A DNA stretch of 14,363 nucleotides from Acidimicrobiia bacterium (GTDB taxonomy: Bacteria > Actinomycetota > Acidimicrobiia > IMCC26256 > JAENVU01). The position numbers were made by a program, and so were the translations under genes. Under the pieces are notes generated by a model. The model was given only the letters and a program-made list of their open reading frames with translations, made no database searches and was not told the origin of the DNA. Shown here piece by piece: positions 1 through 7,348 of the stretch. Each line of letters starts with the position of its first letter. Positions within the stretch are counted from its first letter, which is position 1. The stretch lies in assembly GCA_025357995.1 (NCBI GenBank), contig JANYLF010000125.1, forward strand, positions 1-14,363, in the 5' to 3' direction.

Positions 1-329
1 CCAAGAAGGCTCCGGCCAAGCGCAAGGCAGCCAAGAAGGCTCCTGCGAAGCGCAAGGCAGCCAAGAAGGCTCCTGCGAAGCGGAAGGCCGCGAAGAAGGC
101 CCCCGCAAAGCGGAAGGCTGCCAAGAAGGCTCCTGCGAAGCGGAAGGCTACGAAGAAGGCAGCGAAGCGCAAGGCTCCCGCGAAGCGGAAGGCTACGAAG
201 AAGGCTGCGAAGAAGAAGGCTCCCGCGAAGCGCAAGGCGACCAAGAAGGCCGCCAAGAAGGCTCCCGCGAAGCGCAAGGCCGCCAAGAAGGCTCCCGCCA
301 AGCGCAAGGCAGCCAAGAAGAGGAAGTAG
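1..329 (+). CDS. Lysine/alanine-rich C-terminal tail of a histone-like DNA-binding protein (5' end outside window)
   Basis: The reading frame enters from the left edge (first complete codon at 3) and stops at TAG 327-329, leaving 108 visible residues. They consist only of Lys, Ala, Pro, Arg and Thr, arranged as near-identical decapeptides of the type KKAPAKRKAA. Five regular units come first, then three longer variants of 14-15 residues, then one more unit and the end KKRK. Such strongly basic, unstructured tails are known from actinobacterial HU proteins (HupB type), histone H1-like proteins and a few other nucleic-acid enzymes such as some topoisomerase I proteins, where they bind DNA or RNA without sequence specificity. 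The folded domain that would decide between these lies upstream. The protein presumably acts in the nucleoid. A perfect hairpin follows 18 bases after the stop. Confidence 0.8.
   Translation, partial: KKAPAKRKAAKKAPAKRKAAKKAPAKRKAAKKAPAKRKAAKKAPAKRKATKKAAKRKAPAKRKATKKAAKKKAPAKRKATKKAAKKAPAKRKAAKKAPAKRKAAKKRK
3..326 (+). repeat. Tandem 30-bp coding repeat (decapeptide KKAPAKRKAA)
   Basis: Roughly 30-bp units beginning with aagaaggctcc are repeated in phase with the reading frame. Units at 3-152 are regular 30-mers, followed by 45-, 45- and 42-bp variants and a final 30-mer. Third positions vary (gct/gcc/gca, cgc/cgg) while the amino acids stay fixed, so selection on the protein or gene conversion is more likely than very recent expansion. 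Confidence 0.85.
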
Positions 330-347
330 CGACACCAACACGTCGTT

Positions 348-381
348 GATTTGGGGGAGGCCGCGAGGCCTCCCCCAAATC
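348..381. terminator. Perfect 15-bp hairpin, bidirectional terminator between convergent genes
   Basis: The arms gatttgggggaggcc (348-362) and ggcctcccccaaatc (367-381) are exact reverse complements around the four-base loop gcga, which is a GNRA tetraloop in the plus-strand RNA. The hairpin lies between the plus-strand stop at 329 and the minus-strand stop at 386-388, so it can end both transcripts. There is no long U-tract, as is common in GC-rich actinobacteria. Confidence 0.8.
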
Positions 382-385
382 GCGT

Positions 386-1108
386 TCAGAGCTCGGTGAT
401 GAGTCGGAACGATTCCGCGTGGGCCTGGCGGTTGGGCTGTGCGGCTGCCGCGGCGATCCGCGAACGGAACGCATCCAGCGCGAGTTCCACGTTTGGAGCG
501 TCGGGGTCGATGTCCATTGTCGAGCGCCATTGGCTCCGGTGACACAACAGCGCATTCGCCTTGGCCAACGTCCAACCGTCGATGGACTCCTCGTGGTTCG
601 GCTCGTCGGCCTCGAACAACAAGAGCATGTCGGGGCGGTGCCGCGCGCCGCCGAGCCCGGCAAAGAAGTGTGGGTCACGCGCGGCGACGATGCCGTCGAT
701 CGTGAGCCAACCGGCGTGGCGGTGATCGGGGTGCAAACGGTACCGCTGCCATGGGTCGTGGCCGAGAACGATTTGTGGTCGGACCTCGCGAATGATCTGA
801 CACACCATGGCGCGCCCGGCGCGGTCGCTCTCCAGCTCACCGTCGACGAATCCGCCGAGGTGCACCGTGGCGTCTGCGAGCATCGTCGCGGCGGTCCGGG
901 CTTCGGTGATGCGCGTGGCGACGAGCTCGTCGACGTTGTCGTCGGCGTTCCATGTTCCCTTGGCACCGTCGGTGAGGATGAGGAAGTGCACGTCGGTGCC
1001 GGCGGCGGCCCATTTCGCGAGCGTTGCGCCACATCCGAACTCGATGTCGTCGGGGTGCGCACCGATCGCGAGTGCTCGAAGCGGTGGCGTGAGGGGCGAC
1101 GTGGTCAT
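386..1108 (-). CDS. PIG-L/LmbE family N-acetylglucosaminyl-type deacetylase
   Basis: This 240-residue protein carries the two zinc signatures of the PIG-L fold: HPDDIEFGCG near the N-terminus (H18, D20, D21, E23) and LHPDHRHAG (H126, D128, H129). The family comprises zinc-dependent hydrolases that remove acetyl groups from amino sugars, as in MshB and Mca of mycothiol metabolism, BshB of bacillithiol synthesis, and antibiotic pathways. The length suits the short single-domain class. The substrate cannot be read from the sequence; MshB and Mca themselves are longer. The ATG at 1108 was chosen because it forms TGATG with the stop of the upstream cofC, which suggests translational coupling and co-transcription. 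A longer open frame continues upstream but only covers cofC out of frame. No signal peptide is visible, so it is probably cytoplasmic. Confidence 0.88.
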   Translation of the reverse strand: MTTSPLTPPLRALAIGAHPDDIEFGCGATLAKWAAAGTDVHFLILTDGAKGTWNADDNVDELVATRITEARTAATMLADATVHLGGFVDGELESDRAGRAMVCQIIREVRPQIVLGHDPWQRYRLHPDHRHAGWLTIDGIVAARDPHFFAGLGGARHRPDMLLLFEADEPNHEESIDGWTLAKANALLCHRSQWRSTMDIDPDAPNVELALDAFRSRIAAAAAQPNRQAHAESFRLITEL

Positions 1109-1692
1109 CAGCTGAGGAGGTCCTCGGGGATATCGACGTCGTACCCGAGGTCCGCGTCCCGGACCACGCGCACCGTGAGGCCCGCGCGCCGAGCCGTGGC
1201 CGCATGCCGACGGGCAGAATCCGGACCGTAGGCGAACTCGAAGACGGGAGAGACCGGGAGCGAGATCACTGGGGTGCCGTCGTCGCGGTGACAGGGGACG
1301 ATGCTCACGACGGCGGGCGGGTCGGCGGCGAACCGCACCAGAGAACCCGGCCGAGCTCGCGGCAGGTCGGCGTGCGCGACGATGATTCGGACGATACCGA
1401 GCGCCGCGAGGTGAGCGCATCCGGCGGCGACGGCACCGTCGAGCCCAGTTCCCGGATCGTCGATGACGGTGTGCGCGGCGATCGCCGGCCAGGTCTTCAC
1501 CTCGGGTGCCGACGACACGACGACGATCGGGAGCTCGCCCGCCGCGCCTAGCACCGCCGCGGCCATGGTCATCGCGAGGTCGAGGCGTTCGCGGTCGTCG
1601 AGCACGGCCGCGAGCCGCGCGTTGCCCGAGGCGAATGCGCGGATCGGGATGACAACGCCCGCGCGTGGCACGGGACCAGGGACGGGCGGCAT
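1108..1692 (-). CDS. cofC: CofC/FbiD, phospholactate/phosphoenolpyruvate guanylyltransferase of F420 synthesis
   Basis: The 194-residue protein has the layout of the CofC family. VVIPIRAFASGNARLA is the nucleotide-binding start, followed by DDPGTGLDGAV, VAHADLPRA (Asp-containing metal/nucleotide loop), VPCHRDDGTPVISLP, FAYGPDSARRHA and, near the C-terminus, YDVDIPEDL. Family members use GTP to activate 2-phospholactate or phosphoenolpyruvate, giving the precursor that FbiA/CofD joins to the deazaflavin Fo. Actinobacterial FbiD enzymes use phosphoenolpyruvate; which substrate is used here is inference. It is slightly shorter than typical members (about 210 residues). It leads a two-gene unit with the PIG-L gene. 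The ATG at 1692 has no clear ribosome-binding site; a TAGCAT element ten bases upstream suggests a very short leader. Confidence 0.87.
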   Translation of the reverse strand: MPPVPGPVPRAGVVIPIRAFASGNARLAAVLDDRERLDLAMTMAAAVLGAAGELPIVVVSSAPEVKTWPAIAAHTVIDDPGTGLDGAVAAGCAHLAALGIVRIIVAHADLPRARPGSLVRFAADPPAVVSIVPCHRDDGTPVISLPVSPVFEFAYGPDSARRHAATARRAGLTVRVVRDADLGYDVDIPEDLLS

Positions 1693-1701
1693 GGGGCTGC
1701 G

Positions 1702-1708
1702 TATGCTA
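1702..1708. promoter_or_regulatory. Symmetric -10 element serving divergent plsC and cofC
   Basis: The heptamer tatgcta gives TATGCT on the plus strand (1702-1707, 8 nt before the plsC GTG at 1716) and TAGCAT on the minus strand (1708-1703, 10 nt before the cofC ATG at 1692). Both fit the TANNNT rule of a bacterial -10 box. No convincing -35 box is seen on either side. The assignment rests on spacing and symmetry only. Confidence 0.45.
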
Positions 1709-1715
1709 CCGGCCC

Positions 1716-2420
1716 GTGGAACCGGTCTTCGATGGCGTACGCGGTGTGCTGTACCCCCCGATGCATCTCGGGATCAAGTGGGACATCGCGGGACTCGAGC
1801 ACATCCCGACCGATGGTCCGGTAATCCTCGCGTCGAGTCACTCGTCGTACCTCGATCCGCTCGCGTTGGGATACTTCGCGACCAAACGCGGTCGTCGGAC
1901 GCGGTTCCTCACCAAGGACGAGTTGTTCGACAAGCGGGTACTCGGGGGAGTGCTTCGTCGCTGCGGAATGATCTCGGTGAGTCGCGGCACGAGCGCAGCC
2001 GCCGGTTCGCTGGTGGAGGCCGAGCAGTCGTTACACGCGGGTCGATGCGTCGCAGTGTTTCCCGAGGGGACGATCTCACTGGACCTCGATCCGATGGTGG
2101 GCAAGACGGGCACGGCGCGCCTCGCGGCCGCGACGGGTGCGCCGGTGGTGCCGATCGGGCTGTGGGGATTGCACCGGATTCTGTTCAAGGGTCGCAAACC
2201 GCGGTGGCGGTCCGGTATTGCCGAGGTCGTGAGGATCGGTGAACCAATCTCCATTGCCGCGACTGACGACATGCTCGACGCCACGGATCGGATCATGACG
2301 GCCATTTGCGCGCAGGTGGGAGCGGCGCGCGCGGCGTATCCGCAGGTGCCCAAACCGGAAGAGGGCGACTGGTGGGTACGCGGTCCCGAGACCGCAGTCT
2401 TGCGGAGCTGTCGGACATGA
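1716..2420 (+). CDS. plsC: 1-acyl-sn-glycerol-3-phosphate acyltransferase (PlsC family)
   Basis: This 234-residue enzyme transfers an acyl chain to lysophosphatidic acid to make phosphatidic acid. The acyltransferase motif I is SHSSYLD (H42, D47, the HX4D pair) and motif III is FPEGTIS (E117-G118-T119). VVPIGLWG near residue 150 matches the usual motif IV region. The N-terminus GLEHIPTDGPVILASSH is typical of the family. I chose the GTG at 1716 because homology begins here and a TATGCT -10 box lies 8 nt upstream, which would give a leaderless message. An in-frame start at 1665 would run back across the promoter and the cofC start. The gene overlaps gpsA by ATGA. No strong membrane helix is visible, so association with the inner face of the membrane is assumed from the family. 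Confidence 0.88.
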   Translation: MEPVFDGVRGVLYPPMHLGIKWDIAGLEHIPTDGPVILASSHSSYLDPLALGYFATKRGRRTRFLTKDELFDKRVLGGVLRRCGMISVSRGTSAAAGSLVEAEQSLHAGRCVAVFPEGTISLDLDPMVGKTGTARLAAATGAPVVPIGLWGLHRILFKGRKPRWRSGIAEVVRIGEPISIAATDDMLDATDRIMTAICAQVGAARAAYPQVPKPEEGDWWVRGPETAVLRSCRT

Positions 2421-3427
2421 CCAGGGTGGCGGTGATCGGCGCGGGATCGTGGGGGACCGCCGTCGGCGCCATTGCGGCGGTCAATGCGGACGCGGTGCTG
2501 TGGGCACGCGATTTGGCGGTCGCGGCGCACATCGAAGACCAACATTCCAACCCCGACTACCTGCCCGACATCGATCTACCACCCTCGCTCCACGCGACGT
2601 CCGACTTGGTCGAAGCGTGCACAGGCGCGGATGTGGTGGTGATGGGCGTGCCGTCACACGGGTTTCGCAGCGTGCTCGAAGCCGCCGCGCCGGTGATCGG
2701 GCCCGACGTCCCGATACTCAGCCTGTCGAAGGGCGTGGAGCAGGGGAGCCTGCTGCGGATGACCGAGGTGGTTGCCGACGTCTTGGTCAACCACCGGGCC
2801 GACCGCATCGGCGTGTTGACGGGCCCGAACCTGGCGCGTGAGGTCGCGCTCGGCCAGCCCACCGCGTCGGTCGTGGCGATCACCGACCCCACGGTGGCCA
2901 CCGAGCTGCAACACCTGTTCATGACGTCCACGTTCCGCGTGTACACGAATCCCGATGTGGTGGGGTGCGAGAGCGCCGGCGCGCTCAAGAACGTGATCGC
3001 GCTCGCGGCGGGTATCGCGCACGGCTTGGGGTACGGCGACAACACCAAAGCGGCCCTGATCACGCGCGGCTTGGCCGAGCTGGCGCGATTGGGGAGCACG
3101 CTCGGTGGCGATCCGATGACCTTCTCCGGACTGGCCGGCATGGGCGACCTCGTGGCCACCTGTACGAGCGACAAGAGCAGAAACCGCACCGTCGGCGTGA
3201 TGCTCGGTCAAGGACGCAAGTTGGACGACATCGTGACCGAGATGAAGATGGTGGCGGAAGGCGTGAAGAGCACTGCCGCCGTGTTGGAACTCGCCGCCCG
3301 TCATGGCGTGGAGATGCCGATCGCGGAGCAGGTGGGCGCGGTGTTGTACGACGACCGGACGCCCGCGGAGATCGTGCCGGCCCTGATGCTGCGCGAGGCG
3401 AAGCCGGAACTGCGCGGCGTGCAGTGA
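2417..3427 (+). CDS. gpsA: NAD(P)-dependent glycerol-3-phosphate dehydrogenase
   Basis: The 336-residue protein makes sn-glycerol-3-phosphate from dihydroxyacetone phosphate, the first step of phospholipid backbone synthesis. It opens with a Rossmann dinucleotide site VAVIGAGSWGT (G8, G10, G13). It then shows VVMGVPSHGFR, LSLSKGVEQG (K105), LTGPNLAREVA, and the catalytic lysine in ESAGALKNVIALAAGI (K191). GLAGMGDLVATCTSDKSRN is the family signature near residues 235-255. The length is normal for GpsA. The ATG start overlaps the plsC stop (ATGA). An upstream in-frame start at 2306 would lie within plsC and add a low-complexity stretch without homology. Its stop overlaps the GTG of the next gene, so the three genes form a tight operon. 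Confidence 0.95.
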   Translation: MTRVAVIGAGSWGTAVGAIAAVNADAVLWARDLAVAAHIEDQHSNPDYLPDIDLPPSLHATSDLVEACTGADVVVMGVPSHGFRSVLEAAAPVIGPDVPILSLSKGVEQGSLLRMTEVVADVLVNHRADRIGVLTGPNLAREVALGQPTASVVAITDPTVATELQHLFMTSTFRVYTNPDVVGCESAGALKNVIALAAGIAHGLGYGDNTKAALITRGLAELARLGSTLGGDPMTFSGLAGMGDLVATCTSDKSRNRTVGVMLGQGRKLDDIVTEMKMVAEGVKSTAAVLELAARHGVEMPIAEQVGAVLYDDRTPAEIVPALMLREAKPELRGVQ

Positions 3428-4551
3428 TCGTCGGCGCGATTGGCAGCGACGGGCGCGCGGTCGTCGACGCACGCGGCGGGTTGCGCGTGGTGGGCGAGGA
3501 GTGGACGCTCGACTGGTGGATCGGCGCCGACGATCGGTGGCGCGCCCCGGCGCGCGAGCCGGCCGTACGACATCAGGCGCTCGATGGCGCGCCCGTGGCC
3601 GAGACCCGGGTGCGGGTGCCGAAGGGTGACGCGATTCAGCGGGTGTACGGCATCGGGGGCGCAGGCGGTGTGGTGGTGGTCGACGTGGAGAACGCGTCGC
3701 CGGCGGCGTGCATCGTGGCGTTCGTGGTACGCGGTGCGACCACACTCGCGTTGGACGGTTCGCGGGTGCTCATCGACGGTCGGGTCGCGTTGATCGTGCC
3801 GTTTCCGCCGCCGCGCTGGGACGTGACCGATATCGAGCTGGAGCCCGAACACTGCGGTGCCGAGACGGGACCAGTTCCATCCCGAACATTCGCGACGGGA
3901 GCGTTGCGCGCCGCGTTGCTGTTCCCCTTGAGTCATCGGAATCGTCTGCGTATCGGTGTGGTGAGTGGCGACGACGTTCCCGCGCTCGATCTCGCGCAGG
4001 TTCCCACGGCGGAAGCCGCGGCGCGCGGCTGGCGCCGCCACCTCGACGGTGCGACGCGCCTCGTCGGCCCCGTCGAACAGGTCGCCGAGATCGACTTCGC
4101 ACGCAGTCAGGTGCTGCTCGACCCCGACCCGAGCGCGGCAACGACGGCCGCGCTCGAAGATTGGGGCTTCGACGAGCAGGCCGAGTGGGCGTGGCACGGC
4201 TTGTCGGTGCGGGACCGGCGCGTCGCTCGCCGGCGAACGGAGCTCCTGATCGATCCCGGTCCGGCCGGAGTATTGCTCCGGGCACGCGACGGTTTGGTGC
4301 ACGATGTTGACGACGGCCTGGAGCTCTTCCACGTGCCGCCCGCGCCGGGGGTGGATCTGGAGGTGCACGATGCCTGCACACGCCACGGTCGCATCTCGTT
4401 CGCCCTGCGGTGGCACGGCGAGCATCCTGCGCTGTTGTGGGAGCTCGCCGATGCGCCCCGCGCGGTCGAGTTACGAGTTCCGGTTTTGGCCCCCGGCTGG
4501 TCATCTCAGGACGCCGTTGGCGAGACCCTCCTGCGCGCCACCCCCGTGTGA
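3424..4551 (+). CDS. Unrecognised protein, third gene of the plsC-gpsA operon
   Basis: I do not recognise this 375-residue protein. The GTG at 3424 overlaps the gpsA stop (GTGA), which fixes the start and implies translational coupling. The N-terminal half (about 1-200) alternates hydrophobic and charged residues like a beta-sandwich (for example VVVVDVENASPAACIVAFVVRG and VLIDGRVALIVPFP). A helical, tryptophan-rich stretch follows (about 220-270, with ALEDWGFDEQAEWAWHGL). The C-terminal part is again strand-rich, ending in ISFALRWHGEHPALLWEL. The overall feel is of the beta domains that flank (alpha/alpha)6-barrel glycosidases, but with no room for the barrel and no catalytic motif that I can name. 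There is no signal peptide or membrane helix. It converges with a GH38 glycosidase gene 37 bp away. A carbohydrate-related role is a guess. Confidence 0.7.
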   Translation: MIVGAIGSDGRAVVDARGGLRVVGEEWTLDWWIGADDRWRAPAREPAVRHQALDGAPVAETRVRVPKGDAIQRVYGIGGAGGVVVVDVENASPAACIVAFVVRGATTLALDGSRVLIDGRVALIVPFPPPRWDVTDIELEPEHCGAETGPVPSRTFATGALRAALLFPLSHRNRLRIGVVSGDDVPALDLAQVPTAEAAARGWRRHLDGATRLVGPVEQVAEIDFARSQVLLDPDPSAATTAALEDWGFDEQAEWAWHGLSVRDRRVARRRTELLIDPGPAGVLLRARDGLVHDVDDGLELFHVPPAPGVDLEVHDACTRHGRISFALRWHGEHPALLWELADAPRAVELRVPVLAPGWSSQDAVGETLLRATPV

Positions 4552-4588
4552 TCGGGCTTCGCCCAGGTGTCGAGCCAGGCGCGCCGAG

Positions 4589-7339
4589 TCAGGGGTCGAG
4601 GCGGAGGGTGGCGATGCCGGCGGCGCGGAGTTCGAAGCTGGCTTCGAAGCGGGTCTGCGGGCGGCCGCGTAAGTCGACGAGCCAGCCGCGCGCGGGCGCC
4701 TCGTCGAGGTCGATTTCCACAAGCGCCGGCTGCCCGAGGGGATTGAACACGCGCACCTCGAGCCCGCCCGCCTCGCGGCGCACCGCGGAGGTGACGGCCC
4801 CGCGAACCTGCAGCGGTCGGCCGGCGGGACGCCGCGAACCACCACCGGCCACGCGCGCGCGTTCGAGTGGCACCAATACGTCGTCGGCGAGCCCGTAGAG
4901 ATCGGCATCGATCCAGTTCCCGCGGTGAACGGCAACGGCGTAGTCGACGGTGAGCGGACCTTGGAGCTGCGGTCCGTTGAGCGGATCGAGCGGTCCCGCC
5001 GGGTTGGGCCGCAGCGCCATTTCCGAACGCGAGAGGTATCCCGTGGCGCGCAAGAGTGTGAGTGCGAGCTCGCGTCCACCGTCGACCAGCTCGTATTCCA
5101 AGAGCCCGTCGTGGATCAACGCGAGGCCCTCATTGCCGTCGGACGCGTCGACGAAGCGCCGGGAGACGAACGTGGGAAGCGCCGCTTCGTGCGGACCCCC
5201 TTCGGCCGTGAGCCCGCGCTCCACTACTGCGAACGCGCACTCGGCGTGTGAGTTGGTGACCGCGGTCGGCAGTGGGAAGTGCGCGCGCAGGCGGTGATCC
5301 CGGCATCGATGGTCGAGCTCGGTACGCACGCGCACGCAGGATTCGCCCGCGCGCAGCTCCAACGTGGTGACCACCTCGGTGAGGAGTTGTTCGTCGCTGC
5401 GGCGGCTGCACGAGCGTTCGTTGCCGATGGCGTGGTGGGGCCAGCGGTACCACGTGATCACGCGGAGTTGCGCGCGGATCGGTCCGTGCTCGTGCAACGT
5501 GACCGTGACCGCCTCGGGGTGATCGATGACGAGGTCGCGAGCAGGCGGTGAGTAGTTGTACGTATCGCCACCGTCGCCACCGTCTACGAGCCGTCCGAGT
5601 CCGGTGGCGACGACACGATCGGCAGCGGAGCCGTCCGTGGTGGTGATCGTGTACGTGCCGGTGTGCGGGTCGACGTCGACGCGGAGGTGTTCGTTCGCGA
5701 GCCAGTGCTCGCCGGCGAGGAGCGCGGTCTCCGGACCGGCGCCGTCGGTCGGGATAAACGTGCGCCACCCGAAGCCGGGCACGGCGCCGACTCGCGCGAT
5801 CACTTCACGGGTTGGCGCGCGCATGACCCGCACTGCGACCGTGATGCCGGCCGCGCCCAGCTCCAGCAACTCCTCGCGGAGCGATTCGAGGTCGGTCACT
5901 TCGTCGCCCGGTCCCGCGCTGACGCACGTGAGTGTTGCACCCGCCGCCGTGCGGTCGAGTTCGTAGGACGCGACACGCGATCCCGCGAGCTCGGGACCGC
6001 GCATCATTTCGGTGATGAGCGAGATCTGTTCACCCGTGACCGTGGTCGCAAACGCGATGCCGCCGAGCGTTTCCACGACCTGTGCCGGCATGGGCGTGTC
6101 GTCGTCGACGGCGACGAAGTGCAAAGGGCCGGTTCCTGGCACGCGCAACGAGATCAGCCCGCTGCGCTCGAAGCCGCTGGAGTTGACGACGACGGTCGCA
6201 CCGCGTGGCGCATCCACAGCATGACCCAACGCGCGGACCGCATCGCGCGCGAGGCCGTCGCCGATTTGGCGGGCTTCTTGGTATCGCACCAAGACCGCGT
6301 CGACCACTTCGTCGGCGCTGCACGCACACGACGAATCGTGCGCGCTGTTCAAGACCAACAACTTCCAGCCGAGCTCAAGGAGTCGCTCCGGGTACTGATC
6401 GGCCGAAAGCAGCAAGGCGGAAAGGGGCTCGGCGTGACGTTCCATGGCGCGCTCCGCGGCCGCGCACGCACGATGCACGTCGACTCGGTTCGACGCGACG
6501 CCCATCAAGACGTTGGCGCGCGCCCCTGACCGCAGTTCGCCTTGCCATGCGCGCAGACCGGTGGACGGTTGGGTGGCGAGATACTCCGGCAGCGACGTGA
6601 CCTCGAAGCGGTAGTCGTCCTGGACCGCGTTCGCCTCCGCGACGATGCGCCCCAGCCACGGTTGGGGCATCTGATGATCGGTGCCGTTCATCAACAACAG
6701 GCCGCTGCCGGGAATGCGCGCGTCGCCGATCTCGCGTTCGTAGTTGGTGGTACGTCCGATCAACTCCTTCGCGTCGTCGGGGAGATCGCGGCCATTCGAG
6801 TACGACCCGTAGAGGTACTCGGCGCGCACGCGTGAACCGTCGGGCGCATCCCACCAGAACGCGCTCTGCGTGACCTCCAACGGCACGCCGCGCCAGACGA
6901 TCGCGTGCTCGAGCCCGGCCTCGCGCAGGATCTGGGGCATCTGGGCGACGTGACCGAACATGTCGGGTAGGTATCCCACCTCCATCGGTCCGCCAAAATC
7001 GGTGGCGCGCCGAATTCCCATTTGCAGATCGCGGACGATCGTCTCGCCCGACACCATGAACTCGTCCATGAGAATCATCCACGGACCGATGGAGAGGCGA
7101 TTGCTCGCCGCGAGCCGACCGAGTGCGGCCGCCGCCTCGGGCCGCACCTCGAGGTAGTCGTCGAGCACCGCGGTCTGTCCGTCGAGCAGGAAACGGGCGT
7201 AGGAAAGGTCGTGTTCGAGGAGCGGCAGAAGCTCGTCGAGCAACTTCACCAGCCGAATACGAAATGCTTGGAACGGCAAATACCATTCCCGATCCCAATG
7301 CGTATGCGGAACGATCGCGACGACGGTCGGTTGGTCCAT
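4589..7339 (-). CDS. GH38 family alpha-mannosidase / mannosylglycerate hydrolase-type glycosidase
   Basis: The 916-residue protein starts with the GH38 zinc-site motif VPHTHWDREWY (H14, D16). The nucleophile region follows as GYLPDMFGHVAQMPQILR (D126), then LLLMNGTDHQMPQP (residues 215-226). The second zinc His lies in LNSAHDSSCACSADEV (H334, D335), followed by long beta-rich C-terminal domains. These are all GH38 hallmarks, and the length fits bacterial members. The family removes alpha-linked mannose with retention of configuration. HTHWDREWY with MNGTDHQ resembles the bacterial mannosylglycerate hydrolase (MngB) subgroup more than Golgi mannosidases, but the substrate is open. No signal peptide is seen, so it is probably cytoplasmic, acting on imported or internal sugars. 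I chose the ATG at 7339; a GTG directly before it (7342) is equally possible. It follows the DJ-1/PfpI gene after 6-9 bp and is likely co-transcribed. Confidence 0.93.
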   Translation of the reverse strand: MDQPTVVAIVPHTHWDREWYLPFQAFRIRLVKLLDELLPLLEHDLSYARFLLDGQTAVLDDYLEVRPEAAAALGRLAASNRLSIGPWMILMDEFMVSGETIVRDLQMGIRRATDFGGPMEVGYLPDMFGHVAQMPQILREAGLEHAIVWRGVPLEVTQSAFWWDAPDGSRVRAEYLYGSYSNGRDLPDDAKELIGRTTNYEREIGDARIPGSGLLLMNGTDHQMPQPWLGRIVAEANAVQDDYRFEVTSLPEYLATQPSTGLRAWQGELRSGARANVLMGVASNRVDVHRACAAAERAMERHAEPLSALLLSADQYPERLLELGWKLLVLNSAHDSSCACSADEVVDAVLVRYQEARQIGDGLARDAVRALGHAVDAPRGATVVVNSSGFERSGLISLRVPGTGPLHFVAVDDDTPMPAQVVETLGGIAFATTVTGEQISLITEMMRGPELAGSRVASYELDRTAAGATLTCVSAGPGDEVTDLESLREELLELGAAGITVAVRVMRAPTREVIARVGAVPGFGWRTFIPTDGAGPETALLAGEHWLANEHLRVDVDPHTGTYTITTTDGSAADRVVATGLGRLVDGGDGGDTYNYSPPARDLVIDHPEAVTVTLHEHGPIRAQLRVITWYRWPHHAIGNERSCSRRSDEQLLTEVVTTLELRAGESCVRVRTELDHRCRDHRLRAHFPLPTAVTNSHAECAFAVVERGLTAEGGPHEAALPTFVSRRFVDASDGNEGLALIHDGLLEYELVDGGRELALTLLRATGYLSRSEMALRPNPAGPLDPLNGPQLQGPLTVDYAVAVHRGNWIDADLYGLADDVLVPLERARVAGGGSRRPAGRPLQVRGAVTSAVRREAGGLEVRVFNPLGQPALVEIDLDEAPARGWLVDLRGRPQTRFEASFELRAAGIATLRLDP

Positions 7340-7348
7340 CACGGAATT

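Noticed and set aside
1..326. Possible CRISPR-like or noncoding tandem array
   Set aside because: The repeats are contiguous without spacers, in phase with an open frame, and vary mostly at third codon positions. They are coding repeats.
193..1062. 289-codon minus-strand open frame reading from the PIG-L region into the basic repeat
   Set aside because: It is Ser/Thr/Pro/Arg-rich antisense of the lysine tail and an out-of-frame reading of the PIG-L gene, and it runs through the terminator hairpin.
3301..4425. Long open frame (374 codons) on the minus strand opposite gpsA and the unknown gene
   Set aside because: It is rich in Arg, Pro and Ala without family resemblance, and lies opposite gpsA, which is certain. 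It is a typical product of GC-rich codon bias on the complementary strand.
4554..4564. gggc-ttc-gccc hairpin between the unknown gene and GH38
   Set aside because: The stem is only four base pairs with no supporting tract; in DNA this GC-rich such short hairpins arise by chance.
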